A DNA stretch of 64,000 nt. Source: Pegoplata infirma (lineage: Eukaryota > Arthropoda > Insecta > Diptera > Anthomyiidae). The stretch covers positions 41,310,299 through 41,374,298 of the forward strand of contig OY992539.1 of the NCBI GenBank assembly GCA_963921195.1, given 5' to 3'. Under the pieces are notes generated by a model, which was not told the DNA's origin, ran no database searches, and worked only from the letters and a program-made list of their open reading frames with translations. A program made the translations under genes and the position numbers. Numbering within the stretch: the first letter of the stretch is position 1; each line of letters begins with the position of its first letter. Shown piece by piece: positions 23,334 to 33,853 of this stretch.

Positions 23334-24662
23334 CACCAATGAACTCTGATCGGATACAACAGGCACTTAACATAACCTTAATATGGTGTCAGAAAGCAGG
23401 TTGATCATCAATCCCTCTAAGATGACTATGATATCCTTTACTAGAAGAAGGACTGTTAACTTGTCTATGCCTGAAATAAATGCCGTCTCGATAAGTTTTT
23501 CAGATGAAGTGAAATATCTAGGGATTACTCTTTGCACTGACAAGGACTCCTCATTTGAACAATACAACCAAAAAAGCTTCTAGGGAAATATACGTCTGCC
23601 GAAAGCTATTTTAAAGAACATGGGGGCTTAGCCTTTACATGATATATTGATCATTTCTTACGATCGTAAGACCAATGATAACTTATACTGCTCTGGTTTG
23701 GAAGAACGTGGGGGCTTAAGTCTCACTTGATCTTTAACCCATTTCTTACTATCGTAAGACCAATGATCACTTATGCCTCTCTGGTTTGGTGGCCAAAGGT
23801 TGATCAAGATAAGGTCATATATTTAGTATAGTATATTGTCTGTCCTGCATTGTCATAACAGGGCTTAAGCATCACATGATCTATTGGTCATTTCTTACGA
23901 TCGTAAGACCAATGATAACTTATACCGCTCTGGTTTGGAAGAACATGGGGGCTTAAGTCTCACTTGATCTATTACCCATTTCTTACTATCGTAAGACCAA
24001 TGATCACTTATGCCGCTCTGGTTTGGTGGCCAAAAATTGATCAAGATAAGGTCATATGTTTAGTATAGTATATCGTCTGTCCTGCATTGGCATAACTGGA
24101 TCGGGAAGATCCTGTCCAACTTATGCCATAGGGGCTATGTTTAACATTCCACCTTAACATATATCTGTTAAGAAGAATGCGAGCAGAAGTGCAGAAGTTT
24201 GGAAACATAATAGGCGGGGATTTATAGGTCACATGAAGATAGCGGGACGATTCATGGGGGACCCATGCGAGAAGATCATTGACGGAACCTTTCTGTAGAT
24301 TGTCCATTGGGCATATCAGGGAAATATTACGATTATGGAGGGAATATAAATTTGCCAACCACTGTTATGGAAAGCGGAAAGCAAAAAGGTTTATCACTCC
24401 ACCCCCTGAGGTGTCCTACACGATTACTTACTCTCGACAAAAAGGATCCATATGAAATTGGGAAGATTTATCGGACACTGAAATTGTCGCCGACACGGCA
24501 GAACACTTTATTTGTGAATGCCCAAGACTCAATGACAAACGAACTCGACATCTAGGGGGACATTAACTGGATCCAATTTATATATGGGAATCCCTGCCTA
24601 ATAGGATCCTTGATTTTATTAAAAGTCTCAACTAAAGATCCAATTGGTTTCAGTTCATAGGG
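23334..24662 (+). pseudogene. Decayed LINE, plus strand, continuation to 3' end
   Basis: Resumes with IQQALNITLIWCQKAGL and INPSKMTMISFTRRRTVNLS near 23356-23460, then FSDEVKYLGITL near 23500-23530, the usual RT thumb sequence. A duplicated block follows (23600-24100). The 3' end keeps a zinc-knuckle-type TAEHFICECPRLNDKRTRHL at about 24498-24555, then IWESLPNRILDFIKSLN and a stop. No RNase H domain is evident between thumb and knuckle, so it was deleted or belonged to a family lacking it. Stops and frameshifts abound. Confidence 0.75.
23600..24100 (+). repeat. Nested tandem duplication in the LINE thumb region
   Basis: The sequence TTTCTTAC(G/T)ATCGTAAGACC occurs four times (near 23655, 23745, 23893, 23980). 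It is arranged as two ~240-bp units, each containing two ~90-bp subunits. Each unit ends with GATCAAGATAAGGTCATAT. The order A-B-A-B shows a duplication of a duplication. Confidence 0.8.
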
Positions 24663-26421
24663 TCTGTTCTAATCTAATCTACAAGTTTTACCTCCAACCG
24701 AAGCTTAATATTCGGTCTATCATTAGTTTATTTATGTTGATGAATACATTGTATTGATTTAATTTTTTTAACGTGATTTCTAAACATTTTTCTTTTGTTA
24801 TCAATTATTTTTCTCAATGTTCCAAATAATGTTTGTTATATTTTCTGTTATTTTTTTTTTAATACTACGTGACTTTATTTAATGTTGAGTTAGTCAGACC
24901 GGCTAGCCGGCATGAAGGCATGTCAGGAACTGTAGTTCATTAGAGGTTTGCTTTTTTTTTTTTTGTTATGTACTATTTACTTACATTTTTTCATACTAAT
25001 GTTAACAAATTGTGTTTGTGTTTTCTTTGATATGGTATGATTATGAAATACAATATTTGTTTTATCTATCAATTTACTAACTACCATAGTAGTTACATAG
25101 TTAAGGGACTTGTTGTAATGGCAAAAACAAACAATTTAGAAATTATTTTGTAATCATAGAAGAAAATGTATAAACTTTAATTAAATTAAAAGGGTAGAGA
25201 AAATTATTTATAATAATAAACTTTAAAAGAAAATTTATTTATTGAAGCTTTTGAGTCGGCAAACACTACTGGCTTGAGTTTCTCAATAACCAAAAAAATT
25301 TGAAAATCGTGGTTGCGGTTTTTAAAATTTCCAAAACCGGTCGGATTTGGTTTACCAAAATTGCAAAACCAATCAGTTTATATTGATTTTTCAAAAGTTA
25401 AAAAATTTGATTCAAATAAACACAGTATTCAGAACATAGAATTTTCAAGTAAATGGCGCCCAAGCTGGGGCCTGAGTGTAAATCGCAAAGTGAAAGCATA
25501 AAAGGGTCGGGGCCAAAATTATAACAACATAAACGATTAAAAAAGTTATCAGCAAACATTGTGTACAGGAAGGATATATTGATGACAACATTTGATAATC
25601 TCCTAGAAGGTGGGAATACCCACTGCAGGATTTGCTATAGAAAATCTGCAAACATAGCTAATCAGAAATACAAATAAAATGACTTTGAGCATGCACAGAG
25701 TATTCATTTTAAGACTAAAAAACTACTCCTGGTGCGAAGGCGTTACCCTACCGAGAGGCAGTATCTCACAGGTACCAAATTGTTATCAAACCCAGCGTAC
25801 TCTCGATCCAACCTATGGTAAAAATGTTTACTAGTGAAAATGTTTACTAGTGTCATATTTTTGCTGTTAATTTAGATCTTCTTTGTAAGTTAACTGTCTC
25901 AAAAATTTTAAACATATTTTTAGTATAATTAAATAAAATATTTATTTAATTCATTTTTGTCTTTAATTTTTTTCTTAGAATTTATTTAATAAAGAATGTT
26001 ATGTTTACGGTATTTCACAGCAAAAAAACACTTAATTGATTTATCTTATATAACAATTTATTTATAATTGATAAATAATTACTGAAAATTTCACACATTT
26101 ACACTTAATATTAAATTCAATTAAAACAAACAAATAAATGAAAAACAAAACTTATGAAAACCAGAATGATAAATGAGCAATTAAGAAAATTAAAACATGT
26201 AATAAATTTATACATATACATTTATACAACAGGGTGACAGTTTTTTTTTTATAACATATAACATTTTGTGTACAACTTCCCGAAATATTGGTGCCACCGT
26301 CCCCACCGTTCTAGTTTATACGAATATTAATGGACTAACTAACCCGACAGACCTTGTAATGTCTAAATTTTAAGAAATTTGCAACTGATTGCTATGTGAA
26401 TTTCATATTTATAGATGCACG
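24663..26421. other. AT-rich region with a possible LTR-element primer binding site
   Basis: No gene. The notable item is at 25454-25471. The rest is low-complexity AT-rich DNA with no convincing inverted or direct terminal repeats. Confidence 0.4.
25454..25471 (+). other. Primer-binding-site-like sequence (tRNA-Lys type)
   Basis: TGGCGCCCAAGCTGGGGC differs from the complement of a eukaryotic tRNA-Lys 3' end by a two-base swap (GC for CG). Such sites follow the 5' LTR of many LTR retrotransposons and retroviruses. I could not identify an LTR or a coding domain around it, so it would be a solo remnant if real. Confidence 0.35.
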
Positions 26422-26511
26422 TTAGGGTGGAAAAAATTTTCCTTATTTTTCGAATTTCGAAATCGTCGGGATCGAGAAAATTGCCTTTTAGAACCAATAT
26501 TAACACAAACA

Positions 26512-26886
26512 AAGGTTAGGTTGAATGGGCGATCGCCATTTGGCGAATTCACTCGTAGTTCATAAGGCCCATTGTGATTCCCTTATGTCAATGAGACACC
26601 GTTTAGGCAATCCAGGTCATCAAAAAATCTTTGCCTCAAATGCTTAAGGCGGCTTCTAATCAGACCCGGACATTTACATAAGAAGTGCTTCACTGACCCC
26701 TCCTCCACTTCTCCAAAAATTTCTACAATAGTCTTTATCTCAAATATCTATACGCATGGCCATTTAACCAATTATACAGTGTCCTGTAAGTACTTCCACT
26801 AATGGGCTGACCGTCCGTTTGTCAAAAGTTAGAAGACTTTTGGTGCTTTTAGGATTTGACAGTGGCCACAGGGTTCGCGATAACCT
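26512..26886 (-). pseudogene. Decayed LINE copy C, 3' part
   Basis: The 3' third of a copy A/B-type LINE on the minus strand, from the 3' end motif GGTTAGGTTGAATGG to the hAT insertion. The zinc-knuckle region (about 26630-26740) is frameshifted. Confidence 0.7.
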
Positions 26887-26894
26887 GCATGTAG
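26887..26894. repeat. Target site duplication GCATGTAG, left
   Basis: Repeated exactly at 28173-28180. LINE copy A keeps a single GCACGTAG at the same position (15340-15347). Confidence 0.9.
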
Positions 26895-28172
26895 TAGAGT
26901 TGTCAGTCGATTAAAAATAATTCGATTAATCGATCAAACAAAACCCAACTCTTGTTCGAATAATTCAAAAATGACGATTTTCGAATAACGAATAAATCGA
27001 TTAATTAATGTCGATTAATCGAAGAATTTGTTTTAATTAAAAAATTAAATAAATGCTTAGAATTTGATTTATTCTCATAAATTTTGAAAGATTTTATACA
27101 AAATGCTGGAAAGTTAAAATATATTGTAGCCATAGCCCTAAATAGCACATCCATTATAGAATTAGGGGGAGCTATCAAGTTTTTAATAAATAATTTAGAA
27201 AAAATTAATAATTCTTTTGCATCAGACTTACTAAAACGTATTAAAATAAGAATTAATGAGAGACGTATAAAAGTGTTAAATACGTTAATAATTTTTCTAA
27301 ATTCTGGAAATTTTCCGAGCAATGAAAGTTTCTTAAAATATTCTCCAAAAAGCGAAACAAAAGAATATGCAAATAAATTATACTCCAGATTATTTTATGT
27401 TGAAAGTAATCACAATAATTCAGATAAATGTATTGAAATAGAGGAAGTTATTAGTAGTGAAAATAATAATCTTTTATGCGAGTTAAATAATTCAATTCAA
27501 AGTATTAAAAATTCAGAAAATAAAAAGGACTTTAGCGATATATCAGACGATATGGCATATTTGGAAAAATCTGAAAAAAGAACAGAAAAAATAGATAAAC
27601 TTTTTTATGCTCTTCTTACTATATCACCTACTTCAACATTTAGCGAAAGAGTGTTGTCAAAATCTAATTTAATAAAAACAAAAACCAAAAATCGTTTGAA
27701 AGCAAAAAAATTAAGTCAACTTTTATTTTTAAAAGATTATTTCTTAAGAACAACTAAAATTGTCTTAAGTATTTGACAAAAATTAAAATCATTTATGATA
27801 TATTTTGCCTGAATATTTAAAATAATAATTTGTATTTGAATTATTTCTCAACAAGTATTAAAATCGACATCCATTAATTAAAAGTGATCTCAGTTATTCA
27901 ATTTTTAAGTTTTTTTAACTTTTAACTATTTTATTTTTAAGTTTTGTATGCATTTTTTCGTTAATAAAAATTTTAACTTTCTTATTTTAAGATTTTTTAT
28001 ATGAATTGTTTATTTTTTTGTTAATAAAAATATTTTTTAAAATAATTTTTTTATTCGTTATTCTCTTCGATTAATCGAATAAATTTTGATCTTTAATCGT
28101 TTGATCGAACGAGGAAAAACAATTATTTGAATTATTCGAACAAAGTTGAAAGTCGAATAATTGACAACTCTA
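26895..28172 (+). mobile_element. Internally deleted hAT transposon, TSD GCATGTAG
   Basis: A 1,278-bp element with inverted ends TAGAGTTGTCA / TGACAACTCTA and a perfect 8-bp target duplication, inserted into LINE copy C. The subterminal regions are rich in TCGATTAATCGA-type palindromes on the left and TCGAATAATT motifs on the right. It encodes only the C-terminal part of a transposase, so it is a deletion derivative that could at most move with help. Confidence 0.9.
27084..27776 (+). pseudogene. hAT transposase, C-terminal fragment (dimerization domain)
   Basis: A 230-codon open frame inside the 1.28 kb hAT element. Residues ~174-220 contain FYALLTISPTSTFSERVLSK followed by NRLKAKKLSQLLFLKDYF. 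This is the classic hAT C-terminal dimerization signature: a short hydrophobic lead, a conserved Ser-Glu-Arg, then the N-R-L-K helix and a leucine-rich FLK end. The preceding part (residues 1-90) is helical and resembles the end of the RNase-H-like domain. The BED zinc finger and the catalytic DDE core are missing; full hAT transposases are typically 500-700 residues. The ATG at 27084 is simply the first Met in the open frame and is unlikely to be a real start. The frame is uninterrupted to its stop, so decay has been mild since the deletion. Confidence 0.8.
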
Positions 28173-28788
28173 GCATGTAGTCAGCTACCTATCCTACATT
28201 CTATTCTCAGATATCCTATCAATTTCGTTCATTAATTCCTCTATAGAAACCAAGATGTCAGGTTCTACACGTTCCCCCACCGACTCGGAGCAATTTCTCG
28301 CACACTCAACCAATTCGTTCCCAGCGACCCCACTATGCCCAGGGACCCAGATTAGCTTGACTGTGTGCTGACTGATTCGACAAAGGGATTGTATACAATT
28401 CCTAACGATTCTCGACTTTGCAGTGTTTGATTCTAAGGCCTTCAGAGCTGCAAGACTATCCACGAAAATGTTAATGGCGCAAGGACGAATGTCCCTTGTC
28501 ATAATAATCTGCGCGTCTTCATCAATTGCAAAGTACCTCAGCCTGGAAAACACTACACTTATCCGAAAGTCTCAATATGGCTACGATTTCTAGGCATTCA
28601 GAGTATACTCTCGAACCCTTACCCATCTCCTTCTTTTATACTTCCGTAAAGATTGAGATCGCATTCTCTGTTATAACAGAGTTTTCCGCCCAGTATTCCC
28701 TAGTTGGTATTTGAACTTCAAAGGTTCTGTCAAAGTTCGTCTGTGGTGAGATATAGTCGGATCTCTGTTAAAGTTTTGTCACACCGCA
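28173..28788 (-). pseudogene. Decayed LINE copy C, RNase H part
   Basis: Minus-strand open frame (28194-28553) with the best-preserved RNase H of the three copies. It has INIFVDSLAALKALESNT (catalytic Asp in DS retained), QHTVKLIWVPGHSGVAGNEL (the WVPGHSG signature of LINE RNase H) and EELMNEIDRISENRM. The upstream part (28560-28788) corresponds to the TDGSK region and thumb but is frameshifted. 5'-truncated near 28788. Confidence 0.8.
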
Positions 28789-29448
28789 TGTCTTTGGGTT
28801 TCTTTTTTGACTTGAAAATCGGAAAGTTAAGAACAATTACTGGAAAAGTGTTTTTATGGTAAAAAAAAAACATTTTCACTTTGTTCGGAACTTTCAGATT
28901 TTCAAGTCAAAAAAGAATGTCCAACGACATTGTCCTAGAGGCGATTTCGAATTTCGAAAAAAACTAAAATTTGTTTACCCTAATGTACATATTTGATAGA
29001 TTTCAAGGAACATAAATTAATTCACTTTCAAAATTGTTGATCTTTAACCGTCTTTTCGGGCACTTGTTTCTGCTTCTAATGCCAAAAACGAAAATGAACC
29101 ACATGATTTTGCCCAGTTGAAAAATGTGTCACTGAGGAAATTTACATAGTGATTCCTTGAAAAAATCTCTTTAGGTTCTGACAAATCTTACGTAATCCTT
29201 CATGACCTGTCCAAACATTGTCAGCAATGAATGTTTGTTTTAAGAGTGTGGACAATTCCTCTAAGACATCGGTAAGGAAATGACTTCAGGATAGCAGTAT
29301 ATTAAATAAGAATTTTAAATCTGGCCAACTCTTCAATTTCCAAGAAAAAGATGGCAACATTATCGATTTATTTAAAACAAAATCAAAATCTTACAAGTAG
29401 TATAAAAGTAATTAATAGACAATCTATTTTGAAAATAAAGTTTGAAAC

Positions 29449-29509
29449 AAGTAGTTAGGTGTGGGACTAATAAACTGGAGGTTCAAGGTTCAAATCCAGT
29501 TGGGACCAA
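29449..29509 (+). other. tRNA-like pseudogene or tRNA-derived repeat
   Basis: Contains a perfect B box, GGTTCAAATCC, at 29487-29497. The anticodon-loop-like CTAATAA and AGGTTCAAGG are in the right order and spacing for a tRNA. The D-arm region (AGTTAGGTGTGGGAC) loosely fits an A box. The anticodon stem pairs poorly, and the 3' stretch TGGGACC has no complementary 5' strand, so it is not a functional tRNA. Confidence 0.35.
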
Positions 29510-29780
29510 AAAAAGGCGAAAAGTTTTTTCTTAAAATGAGAAAGATAATTTATCAAGAAAAAGAAGAAATTAAATAACCACCCAAATTAGGAAATTGTTT
29601 TGTATTTTCGATTTATATCAGACATTTCCCCAAAGAAGTTTTAGGTGACTTGTCCCCAGAAAGTCAGCATGCCCTGACTACTGCTGACTTTGAGTGTGGA
29701 CATTTTGAAAATTTGTATGAAACTATCCTCAACTCAACACATTCTTTTATTTGTTTTAATTAAATTTAATAATTTTTCGA

Positions 29781-29818
29781 CTAATCAATGAAGTTTATTT
29801 TTTTCTTTACAGGTAAGT
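29781..29818 (+). promoter_or_regulatory. Recursive-splice (ratcheting point)-type motif
   Basis: CTAAT at 29781-29785 is the dipteran branch-point consensus. A pyrimidine-rich tract (29794-29808) follows, then ACAG ending at 29812, joined directly to GTAAGT (29813-29818). The branch A is ~28 nt from the AG. This back-to-back 3' and 5' splice site is the zero-length-exon consensus described for long fly introns. Nothing here proves usage. Confidence 0.5.
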
Positions 29819-30315
29819 TCCTATATTTATAACGGAGTAAAACAACAACAAAATCTGAGGTATTTTTTAAAATATTAACTTTTATACAATTTTTAAACCC
29901 TCCACTTAGTTAAGAGTTCCAGACAGAAATATCGATCTGGATATAGATCATATACTCGTATATTTTTGTTCTGGGATCGACTCTAAGACATTCTAAGACG
30001 ATGCCTGTTTGGAGGCATCTGTTAAAATGGCAATCATAGCCGAAATATTAAACAGATGTGACTATAAAATTTGGTGACATCACATAATCCCCACGGACAT
30101 AATCCCCATAATGCTAGTGGGGACTATGACCTAAAATTATTTGGACATAATCCCAATAAAAAACGGACATAATTCCCAGATTTATGGGGATAATGACCAC
30201 GTAACAAATGGCCATAATCCCCATTATGGGGATTATGTCTTTCATACTAGTTGGTCATAATCCCCAAAATTAAAAGATTTTTTTATACCCTCCACTCTAG
30301 TGATAGAGGGTATAT

Positions 30316-31252
30316 CGAGGGCCTATATTCAAAACCCTCTATCTTCCATTTTCACGAAAATGACTTTTTGATGGCAAAATATTCAGTAAAACGGACCTCA
30401 TCTATGGTGTAAAATTCAGAACAAAAATATTTTTTTTTGCTATTTTATTTGCATTTTTGTTTTTCTCTATCTCTTACACAATTAATTTTTCTGAATGCAA
30501 AACCCTCTATCTTTTCAAATAATTAATTTATAAATAATTTTTTTGAATAATTTCATAATGCATTACATGTTTTCATACTAATTTTTGCATGCTGAACATG
30601 AATTCTATAACAAAATTAAAGAATCACGATTTTGGTCCACTGATGCTAATTTTTTCTCAAAACTCTTCTTTGACTTTTTTGAAAAATATGGCTCAAAATT
30701 TAGATGTCTTGTGTACATTATGAAACAACAAATTTTAATCTTAAAAATCGCGATGCTGATCAGCATCTGTGGACCAAAATCACGTTTTTATTTTTTTACT
30801 ATTTTTTACATAACATGCTCAACAGTTTGTCATCTTTTAAGACGAATTCGGTAAAAAAATATTTTTTGTGTTAAAAATCAGCACCTGTGGACCAAAACCG
30901 CGATTTCGGAACTCTTTATAAGCCGTTATCATGAATAAATCACGTTTAAATTTACCGATGTCGTAAATGAAATCATAATAATTCATTTTTATTAAAATGC
31001 AAAACCCTCTATCTGATCATTTTCATTCATGTATTTAATATTTTTGAGAAACAAAACCCTCTATCTTTTATAATATCGCCAATAGTGCAAAATTTTAAAA
31101 TTGAATTATATGTAAGATTTAGTGGTTGATTTAAAAAAATATTGTAGAATATCGCATTTTAGTTACTCTAACAATACGCGAAATAAACAGTTTTTTGGCT
31201 CTCCTGAAAAGTTGTGTTTTTTAAGATAGAGGGTTTTGAATATAGGCCCTCG
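30316..31252. mobile_element. 937-bp element with perfect 30-bp TIRs
   Basis: The terminal 30 bp (30316-30345 and 31223-31252) are exact reverse complements, starting CGAGGGCCTATATTCAAAAC. The target in other mini-me copies reads GGTATATATAAG. The insertion is therefore explained either by a 4-bp ATAT duplication with C...G ends, or by a TA duplication with T...A ends as in Tc1/mariner; the sequence cannot separate these. AAAACCCTCTATCT recurs internally near 30332, 30501, 31004 and 31057. A second member is at 57066-57995. No coding capacity. Confidence 0.85.
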
Positions 31253-31926
31253 ATATATAAGTTTGTCATTCCGTTTGTATATCGTTGGTCTAGGACCCCA
31301 TAAAGTATATATATTCATGATCCTTGATCGATTTTAAGTCGATCTAGCGATGTCCGTCCGTCCGTCCGTCTGTCTGTCCGTTGAAAACACGCTAACTTTT
31401 GAAAGACTTTATGGAGGCTCCTGAAGTTTGACATATATGTTGGGCATTTACCGGGTCAGGTTGGTATTGCAATCCAGCCAAATCGGTCCAGTGGTTCAAA
31501 AGTTATGAGCAAAAGAGTAAATTTCGGGAAGGGAATTTTGCGAACTTTAGAGATTAAAACCACTCTAACTTTCGAAAGACAGTGCTGAGGGTGCTGAAAC
31601 GTGTTACATATCTTTGTCGTTCCCCAAGTCTTTTTGGTTTTGAATTTCAGCAAAATCGGTTCAGTGGTTCAAAAGTTATAAGCAATGCTCTGAATTTCAG
31701 ATTTTTTCACCTTAAACAGTTGAAAACTCGTTAAACAAGTTTTAACAAGCATAGTGAAATACCAGTTTTTTTTTAACTTGTTGTTGTTTGTTTTCCTGCC
31801 GTGGGGTGCAGTTTAGTTGTTAGACAAGTAAATATTTGTTATTGTTTTTGTTTTTGTAACTGTATGTAACGGTGTATAGTAAGTATTTTTGGAAAAAAAT
31901 CAAATATTAGTTTGTTTTTGGTTTTT

Positions 31927-32480
31927 ATACCCTCCAACTACAGTATGGGGGTATACTCACTTTGTCATTCCGTGTGTAACGCATCGAAATATCGGTCTAG
32001 GACCCCATAAAGTATATATATTATTGATCAGTGATCGATTCTAAGACATTCTAGCGATGTCCGTCTGTCCGTCCGTCCGTCCGTCCGTCCGTCTGTCCGT
32101 CCGTCCGTCTGTGGAAGACACGATACAGTCCAAAATAAAAGTGCTAGGCTCCTGAAATTTGGCAGATATATGCCTTATATTCATAGGCTGGTCAAGTTCG
32201 GAAATGGGCAAAATCGGACCAGGGGGAAAAAAGTTCCCCCTTGACGAAGTAAACCAACCAATGAAAAAAGGTAACTTTTAATAGGTTTTTTGTATTTTTG
32301 TTAAAAAAATGAAACATTTTTATGATTGAAAAAGCATTTCTTACCAGAGAAAAGGTGTCCCCAAGGACCCCCGACAAGCCCCCCCCCCAAAAAAAAAACG
32401 GCCCTGCATTTTTTTTTTATTTTTAAATGTTGGAGGGTATTCAAGATTCGGCACAGTCGAATTTAACACTCTCACTTGTT
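31927..32480 (+). mobile_element. mini-me/DINE-1-like element copy 5 (short subfamily)
   Basis: Starts ATACCCTCCAACTACAGTAT instead of ...CTCTAGTGAT; this head is shared with copy 8 at 63812. The (GTCY)n tract is at about 32057-32110. The tail is TTGGAGGGTATTCAAGATTC ... CTCACTTGTT. Inserted into copy 4. A C9-10/A10 run near 32380 is a simple repeat. Confidence 0.8.
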
Positions 32481-33570
32481 AAAGACTAGGATGGTAAAAT
32501 AAAATGAGGGAAATATGTGAAATAGGTATATTTTTTTAACATATACGTATAGGTATAAAACAACAAAAATATTTTACAAAGTAATTTTGTTACTCAAACA
32601 AATAGTACACTAAAAAAAATATTTACACTCAAAAAAATGTTACACTCAAAAAAAAATGTTTTTTTTTAATTTTTAATTTAATTATTTTTTTTTTAATGAA
32701 ATTCACACTCAAAAAAATGTTGACAGTCAAAAAAATTTTACACTCACAAAAAAAATTTTACTCAAAATAATATATTTCTAATAAATATTTGCACTCAAAA
32801 AAATTTTACACTCAAAAAAAATTTTTTTTTTAATTTAATTTAATTATTTTTTTTTTTTATGAAATTCACACTCAAAAAAATTTTGACAGTCAAAAAAATT
32901 TTACACTCACAAAAAAATTTTACTCAAAATAATATATTTCTAATAAAAATTTGAAATGCATTTTTTTTAGAAAATTACTATCAGATAACATTGTGGAGGG
33001 TATTCATAGATTCGACCAAGTCGAATTTAATTTTTCTACTTGTTTTTTACTTAAAAGTTTTTTTTCGGCCGGGCTAAGGGATTACAAACTCCATACATTA
33101 AGCCCACCATTTATGCAGAAAACGGGGATTATGACCAAAATTGCTTTGGACTTACTCCCCATAATGTGAATGGGGGTTATGACCGAAAAAAGTTCGGTCG
33201 TAATCCCAACAAGGAACGGACATAATCCCCATTGAGATTGTGACCGTTTTGAAAACGGGCATAGTCCCCACAACTATTATGGGGATTATGACCGTAATGA
33301 ATTCGGTCATAATCCCAATTTCCGTTATGAGGGTAATGTCCGTGGGGATTATGTCCTGTCACCGTAAAATTTACCTGTTGTTGTTTCGAAAGCTTGATTT
33401 TGGATTTGAGCGATATCGGTTCAGCGGTTAAAAAGATATAAACAAAAAGTGTTCAGACAGCTCGAAAATTTTGATACATTCAACATAACCTTAAATTACA
33501 AAATGTTTTAATTTTGCTGCTGGTAGACATATGCCAAAAGAAATGAATAAACAAGTACAAACATGGTTTT

Positions 33571-33850
33571 TTAGGCATTTTTTTGCGGAGTTTTTATTTC
33601 ACTAAGAATTTTTTTTGCAAAATTTTTTTTTTTTTTTTAAAAACAATTCATTAATTGTTTTTAATAATCCCTCTGTTAAATTAAAGACATACTCTGCTGA
33701 GTCAGCAAAAAATATCATAGATTTCCAACCAGCAAGATTTTTTATTATTTTACGAAGAAAACTCTGTAAAATGATTTCAAAAAAAACTGTAAATTTACAG
33801 AATTGTCTGTAAAATGTTGATAAAAGCGACCAGAATTTTACCAAAAAAAC
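33571..33850. other. no gene seen
   Basis: AT-rich sequence with a TTTACAGA-type short inverted motif near 33765-33815. The overlapping open frames on the two strands here are poly(A/T) artefacts. Confidence 0.4.
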
Positions 33851-33853
33851 TCA

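Larger units (their letters stand above)
26422..28982. mobile_element. TTAGGGT-ended element containing LINE C
   Basis: Ends TTAGGGTGG (26422) and ACCCTAA (28976-28982) are inverted. Internally, TTTCGAATTTCGAAATCG at about 26455-26473 mirrors GCGATTTCGAATTTCG at about 28941-28956. A smaller hairpin, GACTTGAAAATC / GATTTTCAAGTC, lies in the right part. The LINE at 26512-28788 sits between the halves. Target duplication unclear (TGCAC versus TGTAC). Confidence 0.5.
28983..29895. other. Unique pocket between transposons
   Basis: No transposon ends recognised here, in contrast to both flanks. It contains the tRNA-like stretch at 29449-29509 and the recursive-splice-type motif at 29781-29818. No protein-coding signal. 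Confidence 0.5.
30285..33044 (+). mobile_element. mini-me/DINE-1-like element copy 4 (with two inserts)
   Basis: Starts ATACCCTCCACTCTAGTGAT and ends TTTTTCTACTTGTT. It contains a 937-bp TIR element at 30316-31252 and mini-me copy 5 at 31927-32480. The GTCC/GTCT tract lies at 31352-31382. Same long subfamily as copy 2. The right third is full of ACACTCAAAAAAATTT iterations. Confidence 0.85.
30073..33364. mobile_element. GGTGACA-ended element, TSD TAAAATTT
   Basis: Inverted ends: GGTGACA then CACATAATCCCCACGGACAT at the left, mirrored at 33340-33363. TAAAATTT at 30065-30072 and 33365-33372 is a perfect 8-bp duplication; one extra G at the right end makes the ends slightly unequal. Own sequence (30073-30284 and 33045-33364) consists almost wholly of repeated GGACATAATCCCC / GGGGATTATGACC motifs in both orientations. 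The rest is mini-me copy 4 and its inserts. The 8-bp TSD would fit hAT- or P-like elements; the terminus is not assigned. Confidence 0.75.
29896..33570 (+). mobile_element. mini-me-like element copy 7, host of a four-level nest
   Basis: Own sequence is 29896-30072 and 33373 to about 33570. The left part has ACCCTCCACTTAGTTAAGAG, AAATATCGATCTGG and GATCGACTCTAAGACATTC. The right part has TTTGAGCGATATCGGTTCAG and ATTCAACATAACCTTAAA, both as in copy 6 (46523-47137). Everything between is the inserted GGTGACA element. The right end is uncertain. Confidence 0.6.

Noticed and set aside
29449..29509. Functional tRNA gene
   Set aside because: The B box is good, but acceptor and anticodon stems do not pair.
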